Shown here in pieces: positions 7,691 to 16,499 of a stretch of DNA of 64,000 nucleotides; position 1 is the stretch's first letter; each line of letters begins with the position of its first letter. The position numbers were made by a program, and so were the translations under genes. Source of the stretch: Pseudomonas tohonis. GTDB lineage: Bacteria; Pseudomonadota; Gammaproteobacteria; Pseudomonadales; Pseudomonadaceae. The stretch covers positions 2,170,001-2,234,000 of the forward strand of contig NZ_AP023189.1 in the NCBI RefSeq assembly GCF_012767755.2, read 5' to 3'. The notes beneath the pieces were generated by a model. That model had not been told where the DNA came from, did not search any database, and worked only from the letters and a program-made list of their open reading frames with translations.

Positions 7691-8803
7691 TTATTGCGGG
7701 ATGAGGATGGAGAACTTCTTGTGGTGGGTGCTGCCGTTGACATCACGCACCTGGGCCACGAACCAGTGGGCGGTGGCGGAGGCGGTACCGGCTTCCGGGG
7801 TGCCGCTGACCAGGCCGTCGGCGGCCAGCGTCAGGCCGGCCGGCGGGTGGCCGCTGACCAGCTTCCAGGTGGCGCCGCCGAGGCCGCCGGTGGCGTACAG
7901 CTGGGCCTGGTAGGGCTGTCCGACGCGGGCCTCGGGCAGGGCGGCGGGGCTGTTGACCAGGAGGCCGTCGTTGGGGTGGCTGGCGGCCAGGCGGTAGAAC
8001 TTCACCCGCGCGCCTTCGGTGGCGCTGTCGCCGTGCATGTGCAGGTAGGCGCCGGCCTTGAAGTAGAAGGTCTCGCTGTTCCAGGCCGGGTCCATCGCCA
8101 TGGTCGCCACCGGGCCGCCGTTGGCCGAGGCCATGGCGACGTTGTTGCTGACCTTCATCTGGTAGCTGAAGGTCTCGCCCAGGGCGATGTCCGTGGCCAG
8201 CACGTGGTTGGTATAGGGCAGGCCCTGTTCCGGCAGGCCCTGCAGCTTGGCGATGACGCGGCCGGTCTTCCTGGCGAAGTCGTAGCGGTAGTAGAGGAGG
8301 ATCAGCGGCGCGCTGCCGTAGCCGTGCACCTGGCCGACGATGACGAGGCCGTCGCTGGGCACTTGGATGACCTTGAGCAGGGCGTCCTGCACCGATTCGC
8401 CGGCGCCGCTCCAGGTCAGCCCCAGGTTGCTCGGGTCGAGCATCTCGCGCAGCTCCGAGCGCGGGCTGCTGGAGCCACCGGCGGTGGCGCCGTTGACCGG
8501 CGTCCAGAAGCTCATGGAGCCGTCGGCCGCGTCGGTGCGGAACCAGCGCGACTGGTAGCCGTCGGGGCCGCTGAGCTGGTCGGGGCGCACGGTGATGGCC
8601 TTGCCCTCGCTGCCGCCCTCGGCGTCCTGGGGCACGGTGATGTTCCAGTTCTCCAGGGCGAAGTTGCCGCCCGGGGCTATGCCCTTGTACAGCTCGGCCT
8701 GGGCTTCGCCGAGCAGCAGGCAGCCCAGCAGGCCGAGCCAGTGGGCCTTGCGGTGGCGGTGGGGAACGGGGTGGAGCGATTGGAGCCTGTGCATGCCTTG
8801 CAT
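7691..8803 (-). CDS. Exported PL7 alginate lyase with C-terminal putative Ig (He_PIG) domain
   Basis: 370 residues. N-terminal signal peptide (HWLGLLGCLLLGEAQA, cleavage near residue 36), then a PL7 lyase domain with SPRSELREM, IVGQVHG and FYFKAGAYLH, then a bacterial putative-Ig domain of about 85 residues (LPEARVGQPYQAQLYATGG, then GLTLAADGLVSGTPEAGT). PL7 enzymes with QVH are reported to favour polymannuronate, unlike the QIH paralogue at 3150. It should act in the periplasm or outside the cell on alginate, which pseudomonads themselves produce. The ATG at 8794 has a better-placed GAGG and is a possible alternative start. Confidence 0.88.
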   Translation of the reverse strand: MQGMHRLQSLHPVPHRHRKAHWLGLLGCLLLGEAQAELYKGIAPGGNFALENWNITVPQDAEGGSEGKAITVRPDQLSGPDGYQSRWFRTDAADGSMSFWTPVNGATAGGSSSPRSELREMLDPSNLGLTWSGAGESVQDALLKVIQVPSDGLVIVGQVHGYGSAPLILLYYRYDFARKTGRVIAKLQGLPEQGLPYTNHVLATDIALGETFSYQMKVSNNVAMASANGGPVATMAMDPAWNSETFYFKAGAYLHMHGDSATEGARVKFYRLAASHPNDGLLVNSPAALPEARVGQPYQAQLYATGGLGGATWKLVSGHPPAGLTLAADGLVSGTPEAGTASATAHWFVAQVRDVNGSTHHKKFSILIPQ

Positions 8804-8990
8804 CCTCGTTGTCGGGCCGCACTCCGCTCGAGACCGCCTTCCTTCGACGCGTACGTGCCTTCCCTGCGCTTGTGTAGGGCCTGCTTCATCGCAGGCCTTT
8901 CACAGACTCGTCGCCTTCAGGGAAGGTTCTGCCGCTGCGTTGCGGCGGCGACCGGTGGCGCACTGGCGCCGGTGCGTCGGGCGTGCCGGG

Positions 8991-10346
8991 TCAGGCCGTG
9001 TGCCGGGTCTTGAGCGCGATGAGCAGTTCGGCGAGGCGCTCGATATCGGCGTCCGTGGTGCGCCACGAGGAAACGCTGAGGCGGAACGCCGGGCGCCCCT
9101 GCCACAGCGTGGGGCCGAACCAGACCTCGCCCGTGGCCTGGACGGCGAGGCGGATGGCCAGGGTCTGTTCGTCGCTGTCGGCGCGCACCAGCACCTGGTT
9201 GAGCACCACGCGGTTGAGCACCTGGTAGCCGGCGCTGCGCAGGCGTTCGGCGAGGTACGTGGCCTGGCGCAGGTGGCGGTCGATCAGCGCGCGCAGGCCG
9301 TCGCGGCCGAGGCTGGCCAGGGCTGCCCAGATGGGCACGCCACGGGCGCGACGGGAGAATTCCAGGTTGAGGTTCTTCTGCGCATCGCGGGAGGCGGTGG
9401 CGTAGGCGGCGTCGCTGTTCATCGCGGTGGCCAGGGCCTCGGCATCCCGGCAGATGGCCATGGCGCCGTCGTAAGGGGTGTTCAGCCACTTGTGGCCGTC
9501 GGTGGTCCAGCTGTCGGCCTGCTCGACGCCTGCGGCCAGCGCGGCGGCAGAGCTGGCCCGGGCCCAGAGGCCGAAGGCACCGTCGACATGCACCCAGGCA
9601 CCAGCGGCGCGGGCGCGGGGGATGAGCTCGGCGAAGGGGTCGAATTCGCCGCTGTTGACCTCGCCGGCCTGCAGGCAGAGGACGGTCATGTCGTCCAGCG
9701 GCGGCAGTTGCGCCGGGTCGATCCGGCCCAGTTCGTCGACGGGCGCCACCCGCAGGCGGTTGATGCCGAAGCCGAGGATGCGCAGGGCTTTCTTAACGGT
9801 GATGTGCACGCTGGCGGAGACCACCACGCGCACCTCGGGCGCGCCCATCAGGCCGTCGCCGTCGAAGTCCCAGCCCTTGCGCGCGAGCAGGGCGCGCCGG
9901 GCGGCGCTGAGGCAGGCGAGGGTGCAGGCGGTGGCGCTGGTGCCGAAGCCCACGGCGCTCTCGGTGGGCAGGCCGAGGCTCTCCAGCACCCAGCGCGCGG
10001 CGGCCTTCTCGATGCGGTCGGCGGCGGGGGAGTTGTCGAAGGAGGACGCGCACTGGTCCCAGGCCAGCACCAGGCGCTCGGCAGCGGCGGCGGCCGGCAG
10101 GGTGGCGCCGATGACGAAGCCGAAGTAGCGACCACCATTGGAGGCCGTGGTGGCGGGGGAGCCGAGGTCGTCCAGCAGTTGCAGGGCCTGCCGGGCGGGC
10201 AGGCCCTGCTCGGGCAGCGGGCCGTCGAAGCCGGCCAGGGCGGCGATGGCCTCGGGCGTGGGGAAGACGCGACGGCCGGGGATGCCATCGAAGTAGGCGA
10301 GGGCGCGGCGGTCGGCGTCTTCGAGGAGCTGGCGTTCGGTGTCCAT
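8991..10346 (-). CDS. Group II PLP-dependent amino acid decarboxylase
   Basis: 451 residues of the aromatic-L-amino-acid/glutamate/diaminobutyrate decarboxylase family. Visible features: GFGTSATACTLACLSAARRA in the cofactor phosphate region, the HVDGAFGLWA strand that carries the PLP-contacting Asp, and TDGHKWLNTPYD with the Schiff-base Lys. It removes the carboxyl group of an amino acid to give an amine; the substrate cannot be told from motifs. It stands alone, about 150 bp downstream of nasT on the same strand, with no partner transporter. Confidence 0.85.
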   Translation of the reverse strand: MDTERQLLEDADRRALAYFDGIPGRRVFPTPEAIAALAGFDGPLPEQGLPARQALQLLDDLGSPATTASNGGRYFGFVIGATLPAAAAAERLVLAWDQCASSFDNSPAADRIEKAAARWVLESLGLPTESAVGFGTSATACTLACLSAARRALLARKGWDFDGDGLMGAPEVRVVVSASVHITVKKALRILGFGINRLRVAPVDELGRIDPAQLPPLDDMTVLCLQAGEVNSGEFDPFAELIPRARAAGAWVHVDGAFGLWARASSAAALAAGVEQADSWTTDGHKWLNTPYDGAMAICRDAEALATAMNSDAAYATASRDAQKNLNLEFSRRARGVPIWAALASLGRDGLRALIDRHLRQATYLAERLRSAGYQVLNRVVLNQVLVRADSDEQTLAIRLAVQATGEVWFGPTLWQGRPAFRLSVSSWRTTDADIERLAELLIALKTRHTA

Positions 10347-10498
10347 GGGGGTGTCCGGGCGGTGGTGGCGATGGGCCTACCTTAGCCGCCGCCGTGCCGG
10401 GCCAGCAGATACACGCTGCGCCCGCGACGGCGGTACAGTCGCCAGCGCCCGCTCGCCTCCAGCGGAACAGTTACAACTCACACCCGTACAGTTGCCCT

Positions 10499-11077
10499 TC
10501 AGTGCCCGAGCATTTCGTGCATGGCGATGATCTGTTCGGCCACCTGGATGAGCTTCTGCTGGCGGCTCATGGCCTGGCGGCGCATCAGGGTATAGGCCTC
10601 TTCCTCGTTGCAGCTCTTCATCTTCATCAGCAGCCCCTTGGCCAGTTCCACGCGCTTGCGCTCGGCGAGCTGCTGCTCGCGGGCGTTGAGCTGGGCGCGC
10701 AGGGCCTGGTCGCTTTCGAAGCGGGCGATGGCGACGTCGAGGATCGGTTGCAGGCGCTGGGCGTGGATGCCTTCGACTATGTAGGCGCTGACGCCGGCCT
10801 GGATGGCCTGGCGCATGACGCCGGGATCGTGCTCGTCGGTGAACATGACGATGGGGCGGGGCTGGTCGCGGCTGACCAGCACCACCTGTTCCATGACGTC
10901 GCGTCCCGGGGATTCGGTGTCGATGAGCACGACATCGGGGCGCACGGCCTCGACCCGTGCGGGCAGGTCGATGGTCAGCCCGGATTCGTCGATGACCTCG
11001 AAGCCGGCTTCGACCAGGGCGGTGCGAAGACGACCGACTTTCTTGGCGGTGTCGTTGATCAGCAGGATGCGCAGCAT
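10499..11077 (-). CDS. nasT: NasT, ANTAR-domain transcription antiterminator for nitrate assimilation
   Basis: 192 residues. The N-terminal half is receiver-like with Asp53 in VVLIDTESPG at the phosphoacceptor position, but SAYIVEGI lacks the usual Lys-Pro. This fits control by protein binding rather than phosphorylation. Residues 131-192 are an ANTAR RNA-binding domain: RVELAKGLLMKMKSCNEEEA, then YTLMRRQAMSRQQKLIQVAE. In known systems NasS holds NasT inactive until nitrate or nitrite binds; free NasT then stabilises leader hairpins and prevents termination. A matching two-hexaloop target and terminator lie in the nasA leader at 2293-2375. It starts 15 bp after nasS. Confidence 0.95.
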   Translation of the reverse strand: MLRILLINDTAKKVGRLRTALVEAGFEVIDESGLTIDLPARVEAVRPDVVLIDTESPGRDVMEQVVLVSRDQPRPIVMFTDEHDPGVMRQAIQAGVSAYIVEGIHAQRLQPILDVAIARFESDQALRAQLNAREQQLAERKRVELAKGLLMKMKSCNEEEAYTLMRRQAMSRQQKLIQVAEQIIAMHEMLGH

Positions 11078-11092
11078 AGGGGCGTCCCTCCG

Positions 11093-12307
11093 TTACAGGG
11101 CGAGGGCGGAGGGTGTGCCGGCGAGGGCGTGCAGGCGGAAACCGCGTGCGTAGCCGGCCGGGTCGCTGCCATCCCAGGTGACGCCGTCCATCAGCGTGGC
11201 GCTGCGCATCGGCCCGGGGACTTCGATGCCAAGGGCCTCGGCGGCCTGGCGATAGAGGTCGAGGCGCTGCACCTGGCGGGCGACGCCGAGGTAGTCCGGG
11301 TCATCGCGCAACAGGCCCCAGCGGCGGAACTGGGTCATGAACCAGATGCCATCGGATAGGTAGGGCATGTTGACCCGGCCATCGTCGAAGAAGCGCAGCG
11401 GGTGGGCGTCTTCCCAGGCGTTGCCCAGGCCGTCGCGGTAGTGGCCGAGGAAGCGCGGCTCGATGGCCGAGAGCGGTGCGTCGACGTACTCGGCACCGCT
11501 GATGAGTTGTGCCGTGCTGCGGCGGTTTTCCTCGCTCTGCTCGATGAAGCGGCTGGCTTCGAGCACGGCCATGGTCAGGGCGCGGGCGGTGTTCGGGTAG
11601 GCCTCGGCGAAGGCGGCGGTGACGCCGAGGACCTTCTCCGGGTGGTCGGGCCAGATCATCTGGCTGGTGGCGAGGGTGAAGCCCTGGCCCTGGTCCACCG
11701 CCAGGGCGCCCCAGGGGCCGCCGGCGCAGAAGCCGTCGATGCGCGCGGCCTGGAGGTGGGCGACCATCTGCGAGGGCGGTACCACCACGCTGTTGACGTC
11801 GTGCAGCGGGTGGATGCCATGGGCGGCCAGCCAGTAGGCGAGCCACATGGCGTGGGTGCCGGTGGGGAAGGTCTGGGCGAAGGTGAGCCGTGCACCACCC
11901 TGGCGCACGTGGGTTACCAGTGCCTCGGCAGTGGTCACGCCAGCGCGTCGCAGGGGTTCGGAGAGGTTGATGGCCTGGCCGTTCTGGCACAGGCCCATGA
12001 GGATGGCCATGTCGGTGGCGGTACCGCCGATGCCCAGGTGGATGCCGTAGACCTGGCCATAGAGCGCCTGGGCGGCGTCCAGCTCGCCGGCCAGCAGCTT
12101 GTCGCGCAGGGTGGCCCAGGAGGCCTGGCGCTTGAGGTTGAGGGTCAGGCCGTAGGGCTGGGCGAAGCCCTGGGTGGCGGCGACGACCAGCGAAGCCGAG
12201 TCGGTGAGGGCCATGAAGCCGAGGTCCAGCGTGCTCTTTTCCGGTGCATCGCTGCCGGTGACCCAGGCCAGGTTGTCATTGCGTGTGTGCAGTCGGTCGT
12301 CGCTCAT
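11093..12307 (-). CDS. nasS: NasS, nitrate/nitrite sensor (NrtA/CmpA-like binding protein)
   Basis: 404 residues resembling the periplasmic nitrate-binding proteins NrtA/CmpA but lacking a signal peptide, so it is cytoplasmic. Typical stretches are LDLGFMALTDSASLVVAATQ at the N-terminus, FPTGTHAMWLAYWLAAHGI, and GFCAGGPWGALAVDQG in the ligand domain. NasS binds nitrate or nitrite and then releases NasT. nasT follows after 15 bp, which gives a two-gene operon with the sensor first. Confidence 0.94.
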   Translation of the reverse strand: MSDDRLHTRNDNLAWVTGSDAPEKSTLDLGFMALTDSASLVVAATQGFAQPYGLTLNLKRQASWATLRDKLLAGELDAAQALYGQVYGIHLGIGGTATDMAILMGLCQNGQAINLSEPLRRAGVTTAEALVTHVRQGGARLTFAQTFPTGTHAMWLAYWLAAHGIHPLHDVNSVVVPPSQMVAHLQAARIDGFCAGGPWGALAVDQGQGFTLATSQMIWPDHPEKVLGVTAAFAEAYPNTARALTMAVLEASRFIEQSEENRRSTAQLISGAEYVDAPLSAIEPRFLGHYRDGLGNAWEDAHPLRFFDDGRVNMPYLSDGIWFMTQFRRWGLLRDDPDYLGVARQVQRLDLYRQAAEALGIEVPGPMRSATLMDGVTWDGSDPAGYARGFRLHALAGTPSALAL

Positions 12308-12462
12308 GCTGTCGCCATCCCATCAACGAAAAGGCGCCGCCCCGGCCTATCGCGGGGTGCGATGACCGATGACGACGCCATTGTCCGGCGGCCCGCCCCG
12401 CCGTTGGGGAGGGCCTGATGCGAGTGACGAAGCAAGCGATGTGCCAGGGGCACGAAGACAGA

Positions 12463-12480
12463 CCCCCACCGCAGTGGGGG
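12463..12480 (-). terminator. Hairpin after the small lipoprotein gene
   Basis: CCCCCAC-cgca-GTGGGGG, a 7-bp GC-rich stem 20 bp past the lipoprotein stop. No clean T run follows on the minus strand, so termination may be inefficient. It sits between the lipoprotein gene and the start of nasS. Confidence 0.5.
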
Positions 12481-12500
12481 CCTGGATGGAGCGGGGCGGA

Positions 12501-12710
12501 TCAGCGCTCGATGATCTGCTTCACCTGGGTCTGCGGGATCTGCTGCTTGCGGCCTTCGCTGTCCTCGAATTCGAGCATGCCGGTGTCTTCGTCCAGCTCG
12601 GGCTTGCCGTCGCTGGTGAGGATCTGGCCGTCGGTGGTGTTGATCAAATATTCGCTGGAGCAGCCGGAGAGGCCGACCAGGCAGAGGGCGATGAGGATCC
12701 AGTGCTTCAT
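12501..12710 (-). CDS. Small YgdI/YgdR-family (DUF903) lipoprotein
   Basis: 69 residues. The signal sequence MKHWILIALCLVGLSGC ends in the lipobox LSGC with Cys17 as the lipidation site. The rest, SSEYLINTTDGQILTSDGKP then FEDSEGRKQQIPQTQVKQI, matches the small beta-rich fold of YgdI/YgdR. It is expected to be anchored to the periplasmic face of a membrane; no function is established. GGAG lies upstream of the ATG. Confidence 0.88.
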   Translation of the reverse strand: MKHWILIALCLVGLSGCSSEYLINTTDGQILTSDGKPELDEDTGMLEFEDSEGRKQQIPQTQVKQIIER

Positions 12711-12826
12711 GGTGTTACTCCTTGGAATGAGCGGTTGGGCGCTTCTCCTTGGAACATAGCCGCTGGCGTTGGGCTGGCAAGGCGGGGGAGGGCGAATTCG
12801 TGGGGGGCGGCACGGTTTCGGGCCGG

Positions 12827-12870
12827 GCTTTTCAGTGGGCCCCCGCGTGCGCGGGGGCCCACTGAAAAGC
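12827..12870. repeat. 44-bp palindrome with perfect 21-bp arms
   Basis: The left arm (12827-12847) and right arm (12850-12870) are exact reverse complements, separated only by TG. The arm core is CAGTGGGCCCCCGCG and its outer end is GCTTTTC. Each strand therefore gives a very stable hairpin ending in a short T run. It lies 79 bp past the acnB stop, beyond the acnB terminator, and about 120 bp upstream of the lipoprotein gene. It could be a second, bidirectional terminator or a cruciform-forming element. Confidence 0.85.
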
Positions 12871-12904
12871 CGCTGCGCACGTCCGGGCCCAGATCGCGCC
12901 CATG

Positions 12905-12930
12905 AAAAAGCCCCGCACGGGGCGGGGCTT
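12905..12930 (-). terminator. Rho-independent terminator of acnB
   Basis: Minus strand: GCGGGGC pairs with its complement as AAGCCCCGC-cccgt-GCGGGGC, followed by TTTTT. It lies about 20 bp after the aconitase stop. Confidence 0.88.
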
Positions 12931-12948
12931 CTTCATTGCCGATGAGGC

Positions 12949-15549
12949 TTAGGCTTGAACGACCGGGATCTTGGCGTTCGCAGCGGCTTCGCGGTACTCG
13001 GCGATCTGGTCGAAGGACAGGTAGCGGTAGACGTCGGCAGCCATGCTGTCGATGTTCTTCGCGTATTCCATGTACTCCTCGACGGTCGGCAGCTTGCCCA
13101 GGATGGACGCGACTGCCGCCAGTTCGGCGGAGGCCAGGTACACGTTGGCGCCATCGCCCAGACGGTTCGGGAAGTTGCGGGTGGAGGTCGAAACCACGGT
13201 GGAGTTCGACGCCACGCGTGCCTGGTTACCCATGCACAGCGAGCAGCCCGGCATTTCCATGCGCGCGCCGGCCTTGCCGTAGATGCCGTAGTAGCCTTCC
13301 TCGGTCAGCTGGTGCTGGTCCATCTTGGTCGGCGGCGACAGCCACAGGCGGGTCGGAATCGAGCCCTTGACCTTGTCCAGCAGCTTACCGGCAGCGCGGA
13401 AGTGGCCGATGTTGGTCATGCAGGAACCGATGAACACTTCGTCGATCTTGTCGCCGGCGACGGTGGAGAGCAGGCGGGCATCGTCCGGGTCGTTCGGAGC
13501 GCAGAGAACCGGCTCCTTCACGTCGGCCAGGTCGATCTCGATGATCTCGGCGTACTCGGCGTCCTTGTCGGCTTCCATCAGTTGCGGGTTGGCCAGCCAG
13601 GCTTCCATCGCCTGGGCGCGACGCTCCATGGTGCGGGCATCGCCGTAGCCTTCGCCGATCATCCAGCGCAGCAGGGTGATGTTGGACTGCAGGTACTCGG
13701 CGATGGCCTTTTCCGGCAGCTTGATGGTGCAGCCCGCAGCGGAACGCTCGGCGGAGGCGTCGGACAGCTCGAACGCCTGCTCGACGGTCAGTTCGTCCAG
13801 GCCTTCGATCTCGAGGATGCGGCCGGAGAAGATGTTCTTCTTGCCCTTCTTCTCGACGGTCAGCAGGCCCTTCTGGATGGCGTAGTAGGGGATGGCATGG
13901 ACCAGGTCACGCAGGGTGATACCGGGCTGCATCTTGCCTTTGAAACGCACCAGGACGGACTCGGGCATGTCCAGCGGCATGACGCCGGTGGCGGCGGCGA
14001 AGGCCACCAGGCCGGAACCGGCCGGGAAGGAGATGCCGATCGGGAAGCGGGTGTGGGAGTCACCACCGGTGCCGACGGTGTCCGGCAGCAGCATGCGGTT
14101 CAGCCAGCTGTGGATGATGCCGTCGCCAGGACGCAGGGACACGCCGCCACGGGTGCGGATGAAATCCGGCAGGGTGTGGTGGGTGGTGACGTCGATGGGC
14201 TTCGGATAGGCAGCGGTGTGGCAGAAGGACTGCATGACCAGGTCGGCGGAGAAGCCCAGGCAGGCCAGGTCCTTCAGCTCGTCGCGGGTCATCGGGCCAG
14301 TGGTGTCCTGGGATCCGACGGTGGTCATCTTCGGCTCGCAGTAGGTGCCCGGGCGGACGCCGGCTACGCCGCACGCCTTGCCGACCATCTTCTGCGCCAG
14401 GGTGAAGCCCTTGCCGCTGTCGGCGGGCTGTTCCGGCTTCTTGAACAGGTCGGAGGCGCCCAGGCCCAGTTCGGCACGGGCCTTCTCGGTCAGGCCACGG
14501 CCGACGATCAGCGGGATACGGCCGCCAGCGCGGACTTCGTCGAGCAGCACCGGGGTCTTCAGTTCGAAGGTGGTGATGACTTCGTCGGTGCCGTGCTTGC
14601 ACACCTTGCCGGCGTGCGGGTAGACGTCGATCACGTCGCCCATGTTGATGTTCGACACGTCGAACTCGATCGGCAGGGCGCCGGCGTCTTCCATGGTGTT
14701 GTAGAAGATCGGGGCGATCTTGGAACCGAAGCAGAAGCCGCCTGCGCGCTTGTTCGGCACATAGGGGATGTCGTCGCCGAAGAACCACAGCACCGAGTTG
14801 GTGGCGGATTTGCGCGAGGAGCCGGTGCCGACCACGTCACCGACGTAGGCGACCGGGAAGCCCTTGGCCTTGATCTCTTCGATCTGCTTCAGCGGGCCGA
14901 TGGCGCCTTGCTGCTCGGGGACGATGCCGTCGCGGGCCATCTTCAGCATGGCCAGGGCGTGCAGCGGGATGTCCGGGCGGGACCAGGCGTCCGGAGCCGG
15001 GGACAGGTCGTCGGTGTTGGTTTCGCCGGTGACCTTGAACACGGCCAGGCTGTACTTGTCGGCGATGGCGGGCTTGGCGGTGAACCACTCGCCGGCGGCC
15101 CAGGATTCCAGGACGGCCTTGGCGTGGGCGTTGCCGGCCTTGGCTTTCTCGGCGACGTCGTGGAAGGCGTCGAACATCAGCAGGGTGTGCTTGAGCTGTT
15201 CGGCAGCGGTGGCCGCCAGCTCGGCGTCATCCAGCAGCTCGACCAGGGTGGCGATGTTGTAGCCGCCCTGCATGGTGCCGAGGAGCTCGGTGGCGCGTTG
15301 CTTGGAGATCAGCGGGGACTTGGCTTCACCCTTGGCGACGGCGGAGAGGAAACCGGCCTTGACGTAGGCGGCTTCGTCCACGCCCGGCGGAACGCGGTTG
15401 GTGATCAGGTCTACGAGGAATTCTTCTTCGCCGGCCGGCGGGTTCTTCAGCAGCTCTACCAGGCCTGCGGTCTGTTCGGCGTTCAGCGGCTGGGGCACGA
15501 TACCCTGGGCGGCACGCTCTTGTACGTGTTTGCGATAGGCTTCAAGCAC
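12949..15549 (-). CDS. acnB: Aconitate hydratase B (bifunctional aconitase / 2-methylisocitrate dehydratase)
   Basis: 866 residues, close to E. coli AcnB (865) and alignable from memory along its length. It isomerises citrate to isocitrate through cis-aconitate in the TCA cycle and also acts in the methylcitrate cycle. The HEAT-like N-terminus, the swivel region ([20 protein letters not shown]) and the [4Fe-4S] ligand Cys residues in [16 protein letters not shown] and [13 protein letters not shown] are visible. I use a GTG start at 15549 (VLEAYRKHV), because GAGGG lies 7 nt upstream and family alignment begins there. The leader of about 278 nt contains a 132-bp palindrome. Confidence 0.96.
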   Translation of the reverse strand: MLEAYRKHVQERAAQGIVPQPLNAEQTAGLVELLKNPPAGEEEFLVDLITNRVPPGVDEAAYVKAGFLSAVAKGEAKSPLISKQRATELLGTMQGGYNIATLVELLDDAELAATAAEQLKHTLLMFDAFHDVAEKAKAGNAHAKAVLESWAAGEWFTAKPAIADKYSLAVFKVTGETNTDDLSPAPDAWSRPDIPLHALAMLKMARDGIVPEQQGAIGPLKQIEEIKAKGFPVAYVGDVVGTGSSRKSATNSVLWFFGDDIPYVPNKRAGGFCFGSKIAPIFYNTMEDAGALPIEFDVSNINMGDVIDVYPHAGKVCKHGTDEVITTFELKTPVLLDEVRAGGRIPLIVGRGLTEKARAELGLGASDLFKKPEQPADSGKGFTLAQKMVGKACGVAGVRPGTYCEPKMTTVGSQDTTGPMTRDELKDLACLGFSADLVMQSFCHTAAYPKPIDVTTHHTLPDFIRTRGGVSLRPGDGIIHSWLNRMLLPDTVGTGGDSHTRFPIGISFPAGSGLVAFAAATGVMPLDMPESVLVRFKGKMQPGITLRDLVHAIPYYAIQKGLLTVEKKGKKNIFSGRILEIEGLDELTVEQAFELSDASAERSAAGCTIKLPEKAIAEYLQSNITLLRWMIGEGYGDARTMERRAQAMEAWLANPQLMEADKDAEYAEIIEIDLADVKEPVLCAPNDPDDARLLSTVAGDKIDEVFIGSCMTNIGHFRAAGKLLDKVKGSIPTRLWLSPPTKMDQHQLTEEGYYGIYGKAGARMEMPGCSLCMGNQARVASNSTVVSTSTRNFPNRLGDGANVYLASAELAAVASILGKLPTVEEYMEYAKNIDSMAADVYRYLSFDQIAEYREAAANAKIPVVQA

Positions 15550-15669
15550 AGTTTTACCCTCATCAGTGGTCCCAAGGAGTTGTCCGGGACGCTCATCCAG
15601 GAATCCAGCGAACCCGTGCGCCGCGCAGCTTTGTGAGCTGCCTGGCCAGGGTTTCGATGGTTCCATCCA

Positions 15670-15801
15670 GAAGCTGTTTTCAAAGTTTTACGCCGGAAGG
15701 AAGGCCTGATGAGGGCTGGCGTTGGACACTCGCCGGGGAGTGCCCAGCGCCAAGATTTCCTGCCGGGTGGACTGTGCTCGTGACGCTTTGAAAACAGCTT
15801 C
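15670..15801. repeat. 132-bp imperfect palindrome in the acnB leader
   Basis: GAAGCTGTTTTCAAAG (15670-15685) is repeated exactly in inverted form at 15786-15801, giving 16-bp perfect arms. Nested inside are CCGGAAGGAA versus TTCCTGCCGG (9 of 10 paired) and GGCGTTGGACACTC versus GAGTGCCCAGCGCC (13 of 14 paired counting G-U). The whole segment can fold into one long hairpin. It lies between the predicted acnB start of transcription and the GTG, so it is probably in the mRNA. I found no target-site duplication, which argues against a simple recent MITE insertion. Confidence 0.8.
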
Positions 15802-15833
15802 CAACGGACATTGGCGCCTAAAATGGCGGGCCG

Positions 15834-15862
15834 ATTCTAAAGGAAAGCTGAGCCGAAGTTAA
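15834..15862 (-). promoter_or_regulatory. Sigma70-type promoter of acnB
   Basis: Minus strand: TTAACT (15862-15857), a 17-bp spacer, TAGAAT (15839-15834). The predicted start of transcription is near 15827, leaving a leader of about 278 nt. The rest of 15550-15950 shows no gene; it holds the palindrome and the upstream region of the DUF1289 gene. Confidence 0.55.
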
Positions 15863-15950
15863 GACAAAAGCCCCGGGTTTCTTGGGGTGACCCTGCTTAG
15901 ACAAAGGGCTAAGATGCCGCCCTGTTCCTGCTTTTCCAGACCTTCCCGCC

Positions 15951-16427
15951 ATGTCCAATCAGCGCATCAAGACGCCTTGCGTCGGCCTCTGCTCAACCGT
16001 TTACGGGGATCTCGTATGCCGTGGCTGCAAGCGCTTCCACCATGAAGTGGTGAACTGGAACCTCTACAACGAGGAGGAAAAGCGGGCGGTCTGGCGACGC
16101 CTGGAAATCCTCCTGGTGCAGGTGATAACCGCCAAGCTCGAGGTTTTCGACGAAGATCGCCTGCGAATGCAGCTCGAGCAGCGCCAGGTCCGCTTCGTTC
16201 CCGAGCAGTCGCCCTATTGCTGGGCCTACCAGTTGATCGCCCGCGGCTCGCGCATGATCAACCGCCTCGATGCCTATGGCGTGGCGCTGCTGCCGGAGTT
16301 CCGCGGCTGGGCCTTGCCGGAGCTGCGCGAGGCCATCGATCGGGAGTTCTTCCTTCTGTCGGAAGCCCATTACGAGCGCTACATCGCCCCGCGTTTCCTG
16401 CTGGAGGGGATGGAGATCCGCGTCTGA
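15951..16427 (+). CDS. DUF1289-containing Cys-rich protein
   Basis: 158 residues. The N-terminus carries the DUF1289 motif TPCVGLCSTVYGDLVCRGCK with four Cys suited to bind a metal or Fe-S centre. It continues RFHHEVVNWN, a Trp-rich motif of the family. The C-terminal 100 residues are helical and not recognised. Function is unknown. PAO1 has a similar hypothetical gene next to acnB (PA1788). It is divergent from acnB and ends at a terminator facing the universal stress gene. Confidence 0.85.
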   Translation: MSNQRIKTPCVGLCSTVYGDLVCRGCKRFHHEVVNWNLYNEEEKRAVWRRLEILLVQVITAKLEVFDEDRLRMQLEQRQVRFVPEQSPYCWAYQLIARGSRMINRLDAYGVALLPEFRGWALPELREAIDREFFLLSEAHYERYIAPRFLLEGMEIRV

Positions 16428-16462
16428 GCGCATCCCCACAGTCGGCGGTACGCCAGGCATGG

Positions 16463-16489
16463 AAAAGCCGCCCATCGGGGCGGCTTTTT
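16463..16489. terminator. Bidirectional terminator between the DUF1289 and Usp genes
   Basis: AAAAGCCGCCC-atcg-GGGCGGCTTTTT. The A and T runs on both sides let it end both converging transcripts. Confidence 0.88.
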
Positions 16490-16499
16490 CGTTCGGGGG

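Noticed and set aside
12955..15636. Very long open frame on the plus strand opposite acnB (about 890 codons)
   Set aside because: It mirrors acnB codon by codon, is Gly/Val/Gln/His-rich without any family motif, and acnB itself is unambiguous. Such frames are usual in high-GC DNA.
15670..15801. acnB-leader palindrome as a recent MITE insertion
   Set aside because: I found no target-site duplication at the ends, and the inner segments also pair, which suggests an RNA structure at least as much as a transposon remnant.
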